A stretch of 46,459 nucleotides of DNA from Haplomitrium mnioides (GCA_049999725.1 JBNGIS010019965.1:1-46459); one strand, 5' to 3'; numbered from the stretch's first letter, positions 11,641 through 22,881 are shown. A program made the numbers and translations. The notes: a model not told the origin generated them from the sequence alone.

Positions 11641-12145
11641 AGGGGCATGCTAATGCAGATTTTTTGTCAAGATTGCAAGGAGAGCCAGCCCTAGAAAGAG
11701 TGAATGATCAATTAGTCGATGAACATTTGTTCATTGTTTCCAAAGAATCGGAGTTTAAAGAAATTATTGCTTATTTGCAGTATCAAGTGGTGCCTAAAGG
11801 GATGAGCCCTAAGAAGAGAGCAGTCTTCCAACATAAGATGTCGGCTTACACTATGTTTCGAGGAATCTTATATAAATTGGGGCCAGATGAGGTACTTCGG
11901 AGATGTATAGAGGGAGAAGATCGGAAGAAGGGGATTTCCACTTTCCATGAAGATAAGAAAGGAGTTCATTTTGCGACTAGCAATACGGTAAAGAAGATCC
12001 TTGGAAGTCGTTACTAGTGGTCGAAGATGAACAAGGAAGTGGCTGAGTTTATCAAGAAATGCGATCCGTGCCAACGCATCAGATAGCTGACTGCCATGTC
12101 CTATTGGACACTAATCCTGATTTTACCCCTAACTCCATTTGATAA
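11641..12145 (+). pseudogene. Gypsy-1 integrase, N-terminal part
   Basis: Contains the RNase H-integrase tether and the HHCC zinc domain, seen as H.......H near 11947-11976 and C..C (CDPCQR) near 12061-12078. Stops occur at 12015 and 12084. Coding continues into the start of the catalytic core (a TPFDK motif) and is cut at 12145 by Copia-1. The 5 bases GATAA at 12141-12145 are the duplicated target site and are repeated at 16133-16137. Confidence 0.85.
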
Positions 12146-12401
12146 TGTAAAGAAATCGAGGAGATAAATCTTTGGAGGCAAATATGAGAGATCGTATTCA
12201 ACACAATGGATTTACAAAAGGGAAGAGGCTTGCAGCATGGCGGCGCTCTCTTTGATCTCCCTACTTTTCTCTCTACATACCCTTGTATTTATACTTAAAT
12301 TTACCCTAAATTAACTTAACAAAACTAACCCTAAAGAGGGTTAAAAATAAGTCTCTACTCGTCATCCCAACGGTTTACGTATAGAGCTTGGTATTTCAAC
12401 A
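12146..12401 (-). repeat. Copia-1 3' LTR (256 bp, complete)
   Basis: TGTAAAG at the left and CAACA at the right in plus-strand reading, that is TG...CA in element sense. It is flanked outside by GATAA and inside by the polypurine tract. Confidence 0.93.
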
Positions 12402-12471
12402 CTCCCCCTCAAGCTCAAGCCAATGTCAAGCATTCCCATAATAGTTCGAAACTTATGTAGCTTCTCTACAC

Positions 12472-14130
12472 CTATTGACTTTGTAAAATATCAGCTACTT
12501 GCTCATTTGTATTCACATATACCAAATCAATTTCACCTTCAAGTACCTTCTTTCGTATGTAATGGTAATGAACTTCAAAGTGTTTTGTCCTTGCATGAAA
12601 CACCGGATTGTTTGCCAGTTGAATATTGCTTATGTTGTCACAATACAAAGTCACAGGCTCTTGCACATCATGTCCTAAATCGAACAATAGCTTACGTAGC
12701 CAAGCTATTTCACATGCAGCCATTGTTGCTCCTCTATACTCTGCTTCTGTGCTTGATAAAGCAACTGTAGGTTGCTTCTTACTACTCCAACTCACTGCAA
12801 CACCTTCAATACTGAAAACATAACCACTTGTAGATCTTCTATCATATGTATATCCAACCCAATCTGCATCAGTATATCCAAAACATTTTACTTCAACTCC
12901 GTATGCATAAAATAAACCATAATTCAATGTGCCTTTTGAGTAACGTAATGCTCTCCTTGCCGCATCTAAATGTGGCTTTCTTGGCACCTGCATAAACTGA
13001 CTGACTACTCCCACATCATGAGACATATCTGGTCTTGTCATGGTGGCATAAATCAAACTTCCAACTATTTTTCGATACACAGTTGGATCTTCCAATTCAT
13101 CTCCCAAATCAGCTCTTAACTTTGCATTCTGTTCAAGTGGAGTAGAAATAGGCTTACATGATGTCATACCATATTTCTGTAACATATCCAAAATATACTT
13201 TCGTTGAAGTAACCAAATACCTTGTTGTGATCTTATTACTTCTATACCTAAGAAGTACATAAGTTCTCCCAAGTCTTTCATATCAAATTCTGCTCCAAGC
13301 CTCTTCTTAACATTTTCAATCTGCAACTTATCATCACCTGTAATAATCAGATCATTAACATATATCACTATGATTACCAAACCTGTATTCGTTTTCTGCA
13401 CATACATAGAGTAATCTGCCTCGTTGATGACAAATCCAATACTTTGTAAAAACTTGCTTATTCTGTCTGTCCATGCTCTTGGTGCTTGCTTTAATCCGTA
13501 TAAAGCTTTCTTCAACTTACACACATAATTTGGAAACTTATGGTGTACATATCCCTGTGGCTGCTCCATATACACTTCTTCATGTAACTCTCTATTCAAG
13601 AAAGCATTCTTTACATCCATCTGATGTAAATCCCATCTCTTAGCAGCAGCCATAGCAATCACAGTTCTTATAGTTGCCATCTTCGCAACAGGACTGAACG
13701 TTTCATCAAAATCTATCCCATATGTCTGAGCATATCCTTTGGCTACTAGTCTAGCCTTGTACCTGCTTATCGAACCATCTGCATTATGCTTAACTTTGTA
13801 AACCCACTTACAACCAATCGCTTTCTTTCCATCAGGTAGTGGTGTTAGCTTCCAAGTCTCATTCTCATCAAGTGCATTCACTTCTTCATCCATAGCTAAC
13901 TCCCATTCAGGTATGCTAATTGCATCCTCAAAACAAGTGGGTTCTACATCCTGTATAACTTTCACCATATATGCATAATGACGTGCAGAAAAACTATCAT
14001 AACTCAACCTCCTTACTGGATACTTTATACGTGTAGATCTACGTACCTCATCTTGCATTCTTTGCACACCAGGTGTTTGCAAAGTGGGTATATCAACCTC
14101 TTCACCATTACTTAAGTGACTTGTATCCAT
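12472..14130 (-). pseudogene. Copia-1 reverse transcriptase and RNase H
   Basis: One 552-codon open frame. It opens with a TRIKYPVRRLSYDSF-type segment, then the Copia RT ([60 protein letters not shown]) and Copia RNase H (GYTDADWVGY, SSTEAEYRGA, CDNISNIQLA, KHFEVHYHYIR). The catalytic box reads YVND where YVDD is expected: the codon is AAT instead of GAT, near 13350-13361. This should abolish polymerase activity. The frame ends abnormally just before the expected ADIFTK-type terminus. It is separated from the integrase frame by one TAG at 14131-14133. Confidence 0.93.
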
Positions 14131-15692
14131 CTGCTAATCCACCTTTTCCTTTCTCTTTGTTGAACCTGTCTTACTTTCATCACTTCCAATTGATACATTT
14201 GGTGAACTTGAACTCAATCTTCCTAACCACGGACTAACACTCTTAGACAGAGTGTTTGAACTTTCTCCTGGTCCACTCAACAGTTGTGATTGTAATTCCT
14301 GATTGTCTGATTTTTCGTGCACTTCTTCTTCCTCCATATGAGTCTTCACAACTTTTTCTACACCATACCAACTACTCAACTCATCAAATTCAACATCTCT
14401 ACTTACCTTGATTTTACGTGTTACAGGGTTGTAACATCGGTATCCTTTTTGTTCCAAAGAATACCCAATGAAAATACACTTTTCAGCTTTAGGATCTAGC
14501 TTAGTACTTAGCTCATCTGGTATATGTACATATGCAATACATCCAAATACTTTCAAGTGAGATACGTCACTTTTGATACCTGTAAATCTTTCTTCTGGAG
14601 TAATATCATGTATTCCTGCCGTAGGAGTCATGTTCATGATATATACATCTGTATGTACATCCTCTGCCCAATAGTATTTTGGCATGTTTTTCTCATTAAT
14701 CAAGGCACGAGCGATTTCTGCTATATGCCTATTTTTTTCTCTCTGCAACTCCATTCTGTTGTGGAGTATATCTGCATGTGAATTGCCTCTTCACACCATG
14801 ATCTACCAAAAATCTGTTAAACTCTCGTGAAAAATACTCACCTCCACCATCTGATCGCAGACATTTAATCTGCAATCCTGATTGTTTCTCAACCATCTTC
14901 TTAAAGCTTTTAAAATGCTCAAACACTTCTCCTTTTGTCTCATACCTTCCTTGTATGGTCATCCATAAAGGTAACAAAATACTTATTTCCTGACATTGAT
15001 GCATGCTCAGTAGGTCCCCGCACATCAGAATGTACTACATCTAAAGGATTTTTACTCACATTTCTTTGATGCGGGAACGGATGCCTTGACTGTTTTCCAA
15101 ACTGACATGCTTCACACACCTTCTGCATATCAACATTCTTGAACCTTGGCAAGCTGGTAACTACACCCATAGACTGCATTGATCTCAGCCTTTGTAGATT
15201 CACATGTCCCATTCTTTTGTGCCAGATATCTACATCTTCAATAACTGTATTCTTTTGCGTATATATGACATTGTCATTTACCATTGGAGTCTTTACATCC
15301 AATGTAAACATCCTTCCAATCGTACTTCCTCTGGCAACCAATCTGTTTCTGTTCTTCAAATCCTCCACAAAACAACCGTCTTCATTAAAAACAACTTGTA
15401 ATCCTTGTTCTACCATTTGACCAACAGATACCAAATTCTTTGTAATTGTTGGTACATAGAACACATCAGCCATATACTTTGACTTTCCATCATGTGTAGA
15501 AAGTGGGACATTTCCCATCTGCTCAATTGGATGAACTGTAGCATCACCTGTTTCCACATATCCTTGCTGCTCTGGATCATGCAGCTCTTTTAACCAATTT
15601 TTATGATGTATCATATGGTTTGACGCACCAGAATCCACATACCATACATCACTTTCACAACCTTGTGTATAAGTACTCATCATATGTTGCAA
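14131..15692 (-). pseudogene. Copia-1 protease, GAG-pre-integrase and integrase, frameshifted
   Basis: Running right to left: retropepsin active site DSGASNHM near 15618-15641; GAG-pre-integrase zinc motif (DIWHKRMGHVNL and C..C) near 15100-15240; integrase core with H-D (VVHSD), CLRSDGGGEY and PQQNGVAER. The integrase C-terminal part follows (GCIAYVHIPDE, CIFIGYS, F.E). The frame breaks near 14945, where a few bases are missing after FMDDHTRKV, and near 14735-14750, where an A homopolymer looks one base too long. A TAG at 14131-14133 then separates it from RT; the related copy near 37170-37180 has CAA there, so this looks like CAG to TAG. Confidence 0.9.
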
Positions 15693-15984
15693 AACAAAGA
15701 GACGATCACCATCACTCTTCGATGACGATGCATAATTTCCTTGTTGTCTCCGATTATATCCTCTGTTATTGTTATTGGACCTGCTATAGCAATCATTTGC
15801 ATAATGACCTGCTTTTCCACACTCCCAACAAACTATATCATGATTGTTTTTCCTTCCACCTCTTCCAGCAAAGCTTCTACTTCCTCGAAAATTTCCGTAG
15901 CCTCTACCACCAGCTGTATTCTCAAAATTTTGTTGATTTTGGTTATGTTGTACATAGCCTCTACCTTCATCACGTCCTCTCTGG
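15693..15984 (-). pseudogene. gag: Copia-1 gag C-terminal remnant
   Basis: Encodes an Arg/Gly-rich stretch and one CCHC zinc knuckle (CWECGKAGHYANDC, near 15790-15833) and leads in frame into the protease region. Everything upstream is gone: at about 15984 the gag sequence abuts the LTR remnant. This is the nucleic-acid binding tail only. Confidence 0.85.
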
Positions 15985-16132
15985 GATCTCCCTACTTTTC
16001 TCTCTACATACCCTTGTATTTATACTTAAATTTACCCTAAATTAACTTAACAAAACTAACCCTAAAGAGGGTTAAAAATAAGTCTCTACTCGTCATCCCA
16101 ACGGTTTACGTACAGAGCTTGGTATTTCAACA
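15985..16132 (-). repeat. Copia-1 5' LTR remnant (148 bp)
   Basis: Matches 12254-12401 with about one difference by eye (CGTACAGAG against CGTATAGAG). The outer end is intact and adjoins the GATAA target copy. The inner 108 bases, the PBS and the leader are deleted. Confidence 0.92.
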
Positions 16133-17020
16133 GATAAGTGGGGGATTGACTTTGTCGATCCTATCCAGCCAGTAGCAAGATGGACCCATAATCGATATAT
16201 TCTAGTAGCGACAGATTACACTACAAAGTGGGCCGAAGAGGAACCAGTAAAAAGAGATACAGCTGAAGTGGTTGTAGAGTTTTTATTTAACAATATAATA
16301 AGTCGATTCGGATGCCCACTGAAGTTGGTAAGTGATCGAGGAACTCATTTCCTCAATTCTACGATTGAGACCTTGACGACAAGATATTTGATTAAACATT
16401 GGAAAACAACTCCTTATAATCCAAGAGCTAACAAACATACGGAGAAGGTAAATGGAATCTTATGTAAAATCTTAAATAAAATTGTCTCAACAGATTAAAT
16501 TTCTTGGGATAAGAAGGTTGATGTAGCATTATGGGCGTATCGGACTACAAAGGAGATTACAACAAAGAAAACTCCTTATTTTCTTGTTTATAGAATGCAT
16601 GTTATTATGTCGGTGGAGCAAGCAATTCCGACATTGCAAATCCAGATCACAGACAGGAAATAGTTGAAGAGAGTGTATGGGATCAAACTCAGGAGATTAT
16701 TCAGTTGGAAGAAGAGAGAACACTAAGTCTGGAAGTTACTAAAGAGATTTAGTGGCAACGGAAATGGAGACACAACCAGAATTTAAGGTCAACGATGGTC
16801 AAAGAAGGAGAATTGGTTCTGGTATATGATTCGAGATACTAATTATTTCTAGGCAAGCTTCAAACTAGATGGGATGGTCTTTATCGAGTCATCAATATGT
16901 ATGAAAATGGATCAGTGTCGTTGGCAACACTGGATGGGGAATCTCTCCCTACGCGCATCAATGGATACACATTGAAGAAATACTTCTATGAAGAAGATGC
17001 TTGTGAGAATGTTGCGCAAT
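16133..17020 (+). pseudogene. Gypsy-1 integrase, C-terminal part
   Basis: It resumes after Copia-1 exactly where the N-terminal part stopped: joining TPFD-K to WGIDF gives the normal integrase core with no base lost. Core acidic residues are visible: first Asp in GIDFVDPI, second in SDRGTHF (about 16330-16350), and Glu in H.EKVNGIL (about 16437-16460). A TAA occurs at 16496-16498 and the remaining C-terminal region is scattered over frames with several stops. Confidence 0.87.
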
Positions 17021-17034
17021 AGAGAGGGGGAGCA
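17021..17034 (+). other. Gypsy-1 polypurine tract
   Basis: AGAGAGGGGGAGCA directly precedes the 3' LTR start TGTGACG. This is the plus-strand DNA priming site of the element. Confidence 0.88.
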
Positions 17035-20000
17035 TGTGACGCAGAGTTCAGCGAAAGAATCCAGGAATGAGTCTTTTTTGAGAATTTTTGAAGAAAAATG
17101 GTTTTGAGGAAAGCTTGAAAGATGGGAAAATTTGATAAAAATATGTGTTTGGAGGCTTTGAAAGATGTTACTATAGAATCGGATTTTGGATGAGCAAAGT
17201 TTGTTTCTGGTTTTTAAATATATGAGTCCAAAGAGAATTTCAAGAACTGTTCTGAAGAGAGGAGTCAGACTTAAGTCGGAAGTGGCCTCGGAAGTTTTCC
17301 AATGGTCGGATGCGTTTCCAATTTCATATTCAGGAAGGCGACGTATGAGGTTATTTTGAAATCAAGTTGTTAAACGGTTCCGAGGAGGTTTGAAGTGTTC
17401 ATTGCTTTCAAACAAGGAAATCATGCTAAGGAGAGCGTGGAGAGCCTCGAGAGCTAGAAGACGATGAGTCAATACACAAAGATCAGAGAGGAAGAAGTTA
17501 TTGTTCGAATCAGAGGTGCCATCATAGAAAAGCCCGATGAAAGTGCTTCCGACAAAGGAGATGAAGACAAAGGATCTGAAGGGTGATGGGGAGTTTATGC
17601 CTATGAGGCTAGTAAAGAGTCCCCATATTCTAACGATTTCTTATAATCTGAGGAAAGTTCTCAAAAGCCGAGGGCTCTAGAAGTTTGTGGGGCGCATTTG
17701 GGATCACAACTTGAGAAGTATGATCAACCAAGGGAATTTTGAAAGGGTGGAGGTAGTGGCTAGAGAATTGGTGTTCTCCTTTCGAGGAGAATTTGTGTAT
17801 TATTCGAAAGAAGCAGTCCAGAAGGTATATCAGCTTCTTGAAGCCGATGCCTCAGGAGTAAGGTTGAAGCAAGATGGGCATTTAGCCTATCTTTGCTCAG
17901 ATCCGTCTGTAACCAACAATGGTTACAAGATTCAAGAAATTACGGATCCCTTGTTGCAAGAATTCGTGTAGGTGTTTGGCACAATTCTTTTTCAACCAAA
18001 GCCCAAACATGTGACCAAGACAAATTTAATTGTCTCATTGAATGCGTGGACAAGGCATACTAAGGGGATGGCGCAATTTCTTTATAGTAGAATTTTGATG
18101 TATTTTTTATTTAGTTGGGGAAAAAGCCCAGTAATTTGGTACACTTCATTTATTTTACACCATATGAAGGTTAATAGAGTATGCACTCCTGAAGAGCGGG
18201 ATTTCTTGGAGAAGGATCATAGGACTATGTCAGAAGAAATGGTATGCGAGGATGGAGTCTCAAACAAACCAAGAAGGAAGCCCCGGAAAATGTCGTCGAT
18301 TGATCCCATTTCGAGAGAGAGAGTGGAAATGAGAATTTCCGATTCACCTTATCCGAAACCTTAGAAGAGGGTCAGAACGGAGTTGAAAGAAATGTGGGTG
18401 CCTAAGGAAAGTCCAGCAAGAGTTGGAGGGAAGACACCAGAGGAAATGATGGTCTACCTCTTGGCTTATCGAAAGCCAAGAGAGGGTTGGACAATTGAGA
18501 TGATTGATCTTGAAGAAGGACGTGCGAATTGGGGCATAACTTTGGAAGAAATTGATGCCCAATGCATGGCTTAAAGCAAAGGCGAGGAAGCAGGGCCTTC
18601 TTTGGATCCGAAGTGGGATTCCATGGCAAGTTTAGTAGCAATGCCCGAAGCATTTGCAGAAGAGGGAGTGGAGGAATCCGATGTAGTGCTTCTAGAGGTG
18701 GAAAATGGAAGATCGGAGGAAGGTCTCTTACATCCTGTCGGAATTTCAACTGGGGTAGAAATAAAACTTGCAAGGGTGGACCCATTGGAAGAGGAAGAGT
18801 CTAGTGATAAGGAGGAGAACCTGAAGTCTGCTTCGGAGGAGTCTTTCGAGGATCCTCCGGTGATTCAAAGGAGAGGAAAAGAGATAGCACGAGAATCCAA
18901 TACGAAATCTGAAAATTATGCAAGCACATACGAGCTTCTAAGGCGAAAGATGGAGCTTAAAGAAAGCAGATTGGAAGGAATGATTCAAGAGGAAAGGGAA
19001 ACCTCAAAAATACTTCGGAAATCCCTGGCGCAAGTGTAGAGGGAGAAATAGTGGGATATTGAGGGTTTAACTCAAGTGGATACTTTGAAGAAGAAAGTAG
19101 CGGCATTGGAAATTCTACTGAAGCAGATAGAAGAGAGTTTTCTTATTCAGGAAGAGAAAAGTTCTAAGGTGACAAAAGAGCTTCAGGAGGAAAGAGGGAG
19201 GAGTCAGCAGCTCTTCGGAGAAAAGACCTTGCTTTAGTTTGAGGCTTGTAAATTGATCAGTGAAATGGTGAGTATGGAGGCACGGAAGCGGATACATGAG
19301 GAGAAAGAGAAAGACAGGGTCAAGCTATACCAGGCTCTCCAGATATCAAAGTCCATTCAAGAAAACAGAGCCAATACCCTGCAGCGGAAGTTGGCGGTAT
19401 GGTCGAAGGATTCTTTGAAAAGGGAAAAGAGGGAATTTTTGGAGGACCTCTTGAAGGTAGCGTGGGATGCAATGGGGTTAAAGAAAATGTGGAACAAAGT
19501 GCAGCAAGTGTGGAACCAGACCTTGGATCGAATGGATGTGAGTATGCAAAGACTGGTTTTCGACTTGGATGAGGCGAATCAAGAAGTAGCCAACTTACGG
19601 GAGCAGTTAGTAGCATTGGATGAGCGTAGATACTTTGAAGTAACTCGGGATTTATTCTGAGTAAACTCGTCTGAAGAGATTTTAAAGTTACCTTAGGTTA
19701 GAAAAGTCCTCTTGTCGGTTCAGAAGTGTCGTTTCGGGAATTCCAAATTTGTATAAGTCTCCTCAAGACCTTAAACTGAGGATTGCTTTTGCTGATTATT
19801 GAAGCGATGGCTAATTTGGTTGCCACATGTTTAGTAAAAAATTCTTTGGAGAAGATTTTGAATTGTGTAAAGATTGTATTCTGTCATCTGATCTAGAGTA
19901 AGGAAGAGAATTCGCATAATCGTAAACAAAAGGGAAATCTGTTCTGGATGCGGGAAGAGGAACTTAATTTGATTGCCTTCTTGTTTATGTGAATTTGCAA

Positions 20001-21124
20001 ATTGTTGTTGAGTGCAAGAAGGCAGAGTTGGCTTAAGCTTTTTGCAAATTGCCTTTGAATTGGTTATGTGTGAAAATTCAGCAAAGTTACCCAGGAAGGG
20101 AGACGTTGAGGTAAGGAGAGGTATCCTGAGCCAACGTAGGGCCTACCTGATTGCATGTGGTAAGTAGGAGCCTTGTTAAATATGCAAGAGAGAGGGAAAG
20201 AGTGGTGAGAATTAGCCTTGTAGACCGACGGGTTTGTGAGGTTAAGTTCTAGTCGACGGACTAGGAATCACTGCGAGAGTTCTAATCTTCGTTCAAGCTG
20301 CGAGTCTCAAATCCAAAAACTACAGCATAACCAGATACAAGAGAGTGGAGTGTGAGAAGAAGATTATAGGAGAGCCAAACGAAGCTACTCCTTAGTCCTT
20401 GTGATTCACAAGGGAGAAAACGGATTTCTCATTGGATGCGTGAGAATAAATACATCATAAGAGTGTGAAAGTTGAAGTTAAGAAGAGCAAACGCGGGTAC
20501 ACTATCAGCAGGGCCCGAAGTATCGAAAGGACGCATGTCGAGTGCAGGGGGCATAGCGGAAGTTGATGCTAGGAGAGTTAGAAATCGGATTCGGAACAGA
20601 TCCGGTTCAAGTCCGAAGAAGTGAGTTTAGAAGTCTAAAGAAAAACAACAGAACAATGGTCAAGCTTTTAGGTGGAAAACGGCGTTGAACGGTGGGGTTT
20701 CGAAGTGTACTTTTGTCTTGTAGTAGGGAAAAGTCAAGGGGAACGTCACTAGAATTGTCGGATAGCGGTACAGTCAATATACGGAGGAGAAGACAAGGAA
20801 GTACGAGTCAGTCAAGCTTCCCAGTTGACTGTGGCGGTGGACACTTGGCGGAACTAAGTCCTAAGAAAAGCTTCGTAGGTGGCAATTGAAACAAGAACCA
20901 GCGCTTTAGAAGGAGTTATCTAACTTATTTGGATCCATAGAGGAATTCTAGAGTCCGATTTTGAGCTTGTAGAATCCGATTGTGAACTCTGGATTATTCT
21001 GGATGCTGAAAGGAAAGATTTTGCTGAGAAATAATGCAATTTTGTCTCAAATTTTTGTCCTCCCCGAGTAAAAGAACCTAGAGAAGAATAAATCTTACAT
21101 TGTTGAGATTCCTCGATTACTACA
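17035..21124 (+). repeat. Gypsy-1 3' LTR (4090 bp)
   Basis: Aligned with 3088-7182 from end to end, with frequent substitutions and a few small indels. It ends GATTACTACA, followed by target copy ACAAT. It carries the second copy of the LTR-embedded frame (17390-19696). Confidence 0.93.
17390..19696 (+). pseudogene. LTR-embedded ORF: globular domain plus long coiled coil (3' LTR copy)
   Basis: Second copy of the frame at 3444-5756. From at least 17687 to 19694 it stays in one frame with nonsense codons at 17969 (TAG against CAG), 18362, 18572 (TAA against CAA), 19037 (TAG against CAG), about 19049, 19235 (TAG against CAG) and 19658 (TGA against CGA). The two LTR copies have different stops, so their common source was probably open throughout. 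The coiled-coil block is around 18915-19630. The matching terminal TAG is 19694-19696. Protein role unknown: possibly an extra structural or targeting protein of the element, or a captured host fragment. Confidence 0.6.
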
Positions 21125-22129
21125 ACAATGGGGATCTTTCTCTTTCAAATAAGTTGTGTAGTAGTGATAAACTTCCCATTTTGTAAAATTATCGGGTAAG
21201 TTGTACACTTCATGAGTGGTCATTCTCTCGCAATGTCCTTGGAAAAAATTGTCCATCCACTCATGCACAAAAAACTCCTTTAGCAGATAGTTCTCTTTTT
21301 CCAAAAATGCCTCTAGGATATGCATTTTTGAGATTTTGAGTCCTTTGGATTCTATCATTCCCTATTTCTAATATTAATTTTAAGTCTATTCTACAAACAA
21401 AAGTACCACCAAGCAATGCAAAAGATTTTCAACATCGGAGTCTTTTCTTAGTGTTCCCCACTGTAGTGTGATATCTCAATTCTTCATGCTTTGTCGAATG
21501 TATATTTCTCTCACAGTTCAAAAAATCTGTCTTACACAATGACAAGCAATTATTTCGACAACAAGAAGTTATCTTCAATTAAGATATTGACATTGGATCA
21601 AGCTTTTTCTTCACAAAGCTCTCGTCATGATGGACTTTCCACCAAGAATTTTTGCATAAGGTATTTACCTGTTTGGGTTTTGGCCTAGACAAAGAATTCT
21701 TATGTTGTGTTGGATGATTCGGTCCGGAAGCAAATCTAGCAATAAGAGATAATTTACCCTAAAGATCTTGGTCGTCATCGTAGACACTATTTGTTTTGTT
21801 ACTGAATATTTTGGAGAGATGAGTTTTTTCCTAGGGATTGGGAGAATTGCACCAATCTGAAACCGAATCTTGATCAATATCTCGATTGGAAGGAAATTGT
21901 TTTGTAATAAAATCGATATCCTTGGCGACAACTCCAAAGAATTGTTGATTGATTGAGACTCTTTGCTAGAATTTTTTTCCAAACTATTGTCTGAGGACTC
22001 CTCCAAAAGAATTCGGTTTGTTTTAGATGTCCCAATCTCTTTACGAGGTGCAACTTGAAATGAAATCAGTCGTTGTTTGAGTGGTGCTATCGGGGAGAGT
22101 GGCTCATCTCCAAAATTAAAATTGTCCAT
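21125..22129 (-). pseudogene. DUF7869-like gene, middle exons, upstream side of Gypsy-1
   Basis: On the minus strand, 21358-21125 is an open coding stretch (FFVHEWMDNFF..H, then LPDNF.KWEVYHYY) that runs into the Gypsy-1 edge and continues in frame at 3087 once the element and one target copy are removed. Further upstream, 22129-21665 encodes a serine-rich, charged segment whose frame breaks around 21900, with recognisable continuation in another frame. The order (variable serine-rich region, aromatic helical segment, then the KIPK..RF..C..C motif) fits a DUF7869-type protein as I remember it. Some of 21359-21664 may be intron. Too decayed to place exon ends. Confidence 0.45.
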
Positions 22130-22337
22130 AGATTGTATGTTTTTGTGTTCTGAACAAACACATTTTGATCATGAATATCAAAGTCTCCCTCAGATGTGGA
22201 CGAAGAAAGGTCTACAACCGTCTAGAATTTATGTGTTGAACCTTTTTTTTTGATATTTGGGAATACTTAGAAGAAAGATTCAACTTCGACCACTTGAAAG
22301 GCAACAAAGATCTTGTGCTGGATGAAGATTGTTTCTT

Positions 22338-22700
22338 TCATTCTCTGCGAGCACTAAGTTTGCTCTTTGATCCTTTTCGTACAAGTTGTTCATTCATTAA
22401 TCCTATGCGCGCATTGGATTCACTCCTTGACCCCAAGCGCGTATGGAGTTGAGTCCCTAACCCTATGCATGTATGGAGTTCACCTTCTCGATCTTTTTGG
22501 GCGAAGCTATGTGATTCAACAAAAGTCATCTTTTTCCCCAATATATTTGCCATCACACTTGACATTTTTGGTACTCCATCGCTTACCTCCAAATAATTGT
22601 CATTTGAAAAAATGTCAACTTGCTTATCAAAAGTAACACTTTTTTGTGAAGATGAATCTTGAAACTCTAACTTCTTCTTGCTCTTAAGAACTCCAACCAT
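22338..22700 (-). pseudogene. Probable first coding exon of the DUF7869-like minus-strand gene
   Basis: An open frame from ATG at 22700 encodes a basic start (MVGVLKSKKK), a charged low-complexity middle, and a tail whose DNA (about 22365-22475) contains short GCGCGCAT/GCGCGTAT/GCATGTAT units related to the palindromic intron repeats. No enzyme motif is visible. It lies ~180 bases downstream of a TATATAAAG box on the same strand, suiting a gene start. The link with the middle exons rests on order, strand and composition. 22130-22337 between them shows stops in all frames and may be intron. Confidence 0.4.
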
Positions 22701-22786
22701 TGAAAATGTTGTCTAAAAATCAACTACTTCAAGGAATTATTTTAACAAATATTATGAACCTCTTACAACACACCTAAAAGATGTGT

Positions 22787-22819
22787 TTTGTCGTTTTTTT
22801 TTCTTGCAAAACGACAAAA
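22787..22819. repeat. Perfect 12-bp inverted repeat (hairpin) in the shared intergenic region
   Basis: TTTTGTCGTTTT (22787-22798) and AAAACGACAAAA (22808-22819) are exact reverse complements with a 9-base loop. It lies between the minus-strand TATA box and the minus-strand ATG, so would be in that gene's 5' leader. Function unknown. Confidence 0.6.
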
Positions 22820-22881
22820 TTGGGAATTTTTTAAGAAGAAAATGCAAAAAAAGAAATTGGAAAGATGAAAATAAGCAATGC

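Larger units (their letters stand above)
12146..16132 (-). mobile_element. Copia-1: Ty1/Copia element nested in Gypsy-1 integrase, 5' part deleted
   Basis: Minus-strand Copia element with perfect 5-bp target duplication GATAA (12141-12145 and 16133-16137). The complete LTR (12146-12401, 256 bp, the 3' LTR in element sense) reads TGTTGAAATACC...TTTACA. A purine tract (GAGGGGGAG, complement of 12402-12410) precedes it. The other LTR is only a 148-bp remnant (15985-16132) joined directly to the gag zinc-knuckle region, so the LTR 3' end, PBS, leader and most of gag are missing. The LTR copies differ at about 1 of 148 bases by eye, so insertion is recent compared with its host. Internal order is gag, protease, integrase, RT, RNase H, the Copia order. 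Confidence 0.93.
3088..21124 (+). mobile_element. Gypsy-1: full-length but inactive Ty3/Gypsy LTR retrotransposon with ~4.1-kb LTRs
   Basis: The element is bounded by TG...CA direct repeats, 5' LTR 3088-7182 and 3' LTR 17035-21124. The flanking 5-bp sequences are ATAAT (3083-3087) and ACAAT (21125-21129), a target-site duplication with one change. Internal order is primer binding site, gag, protease, reverse transcriptase, RNase H, integrase, polypurine tract, which is the Gypsy order. It is interrupted in integrase by Copia-1 (12146-16132), leaving about 14 kb of its own DNA. All ORFs contain stops and frameshifts. Over roughly 290 aligned LTR bases I count about 28 differences by eye, so the insertion is old. 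The PBS matches tRNA-Asp, typical of the Athila side of the Athila/Tat clade, but lineage is uncertain. The LTRs themselves carry a long reading frame (see 3444-5756). Confidence 0.92.
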
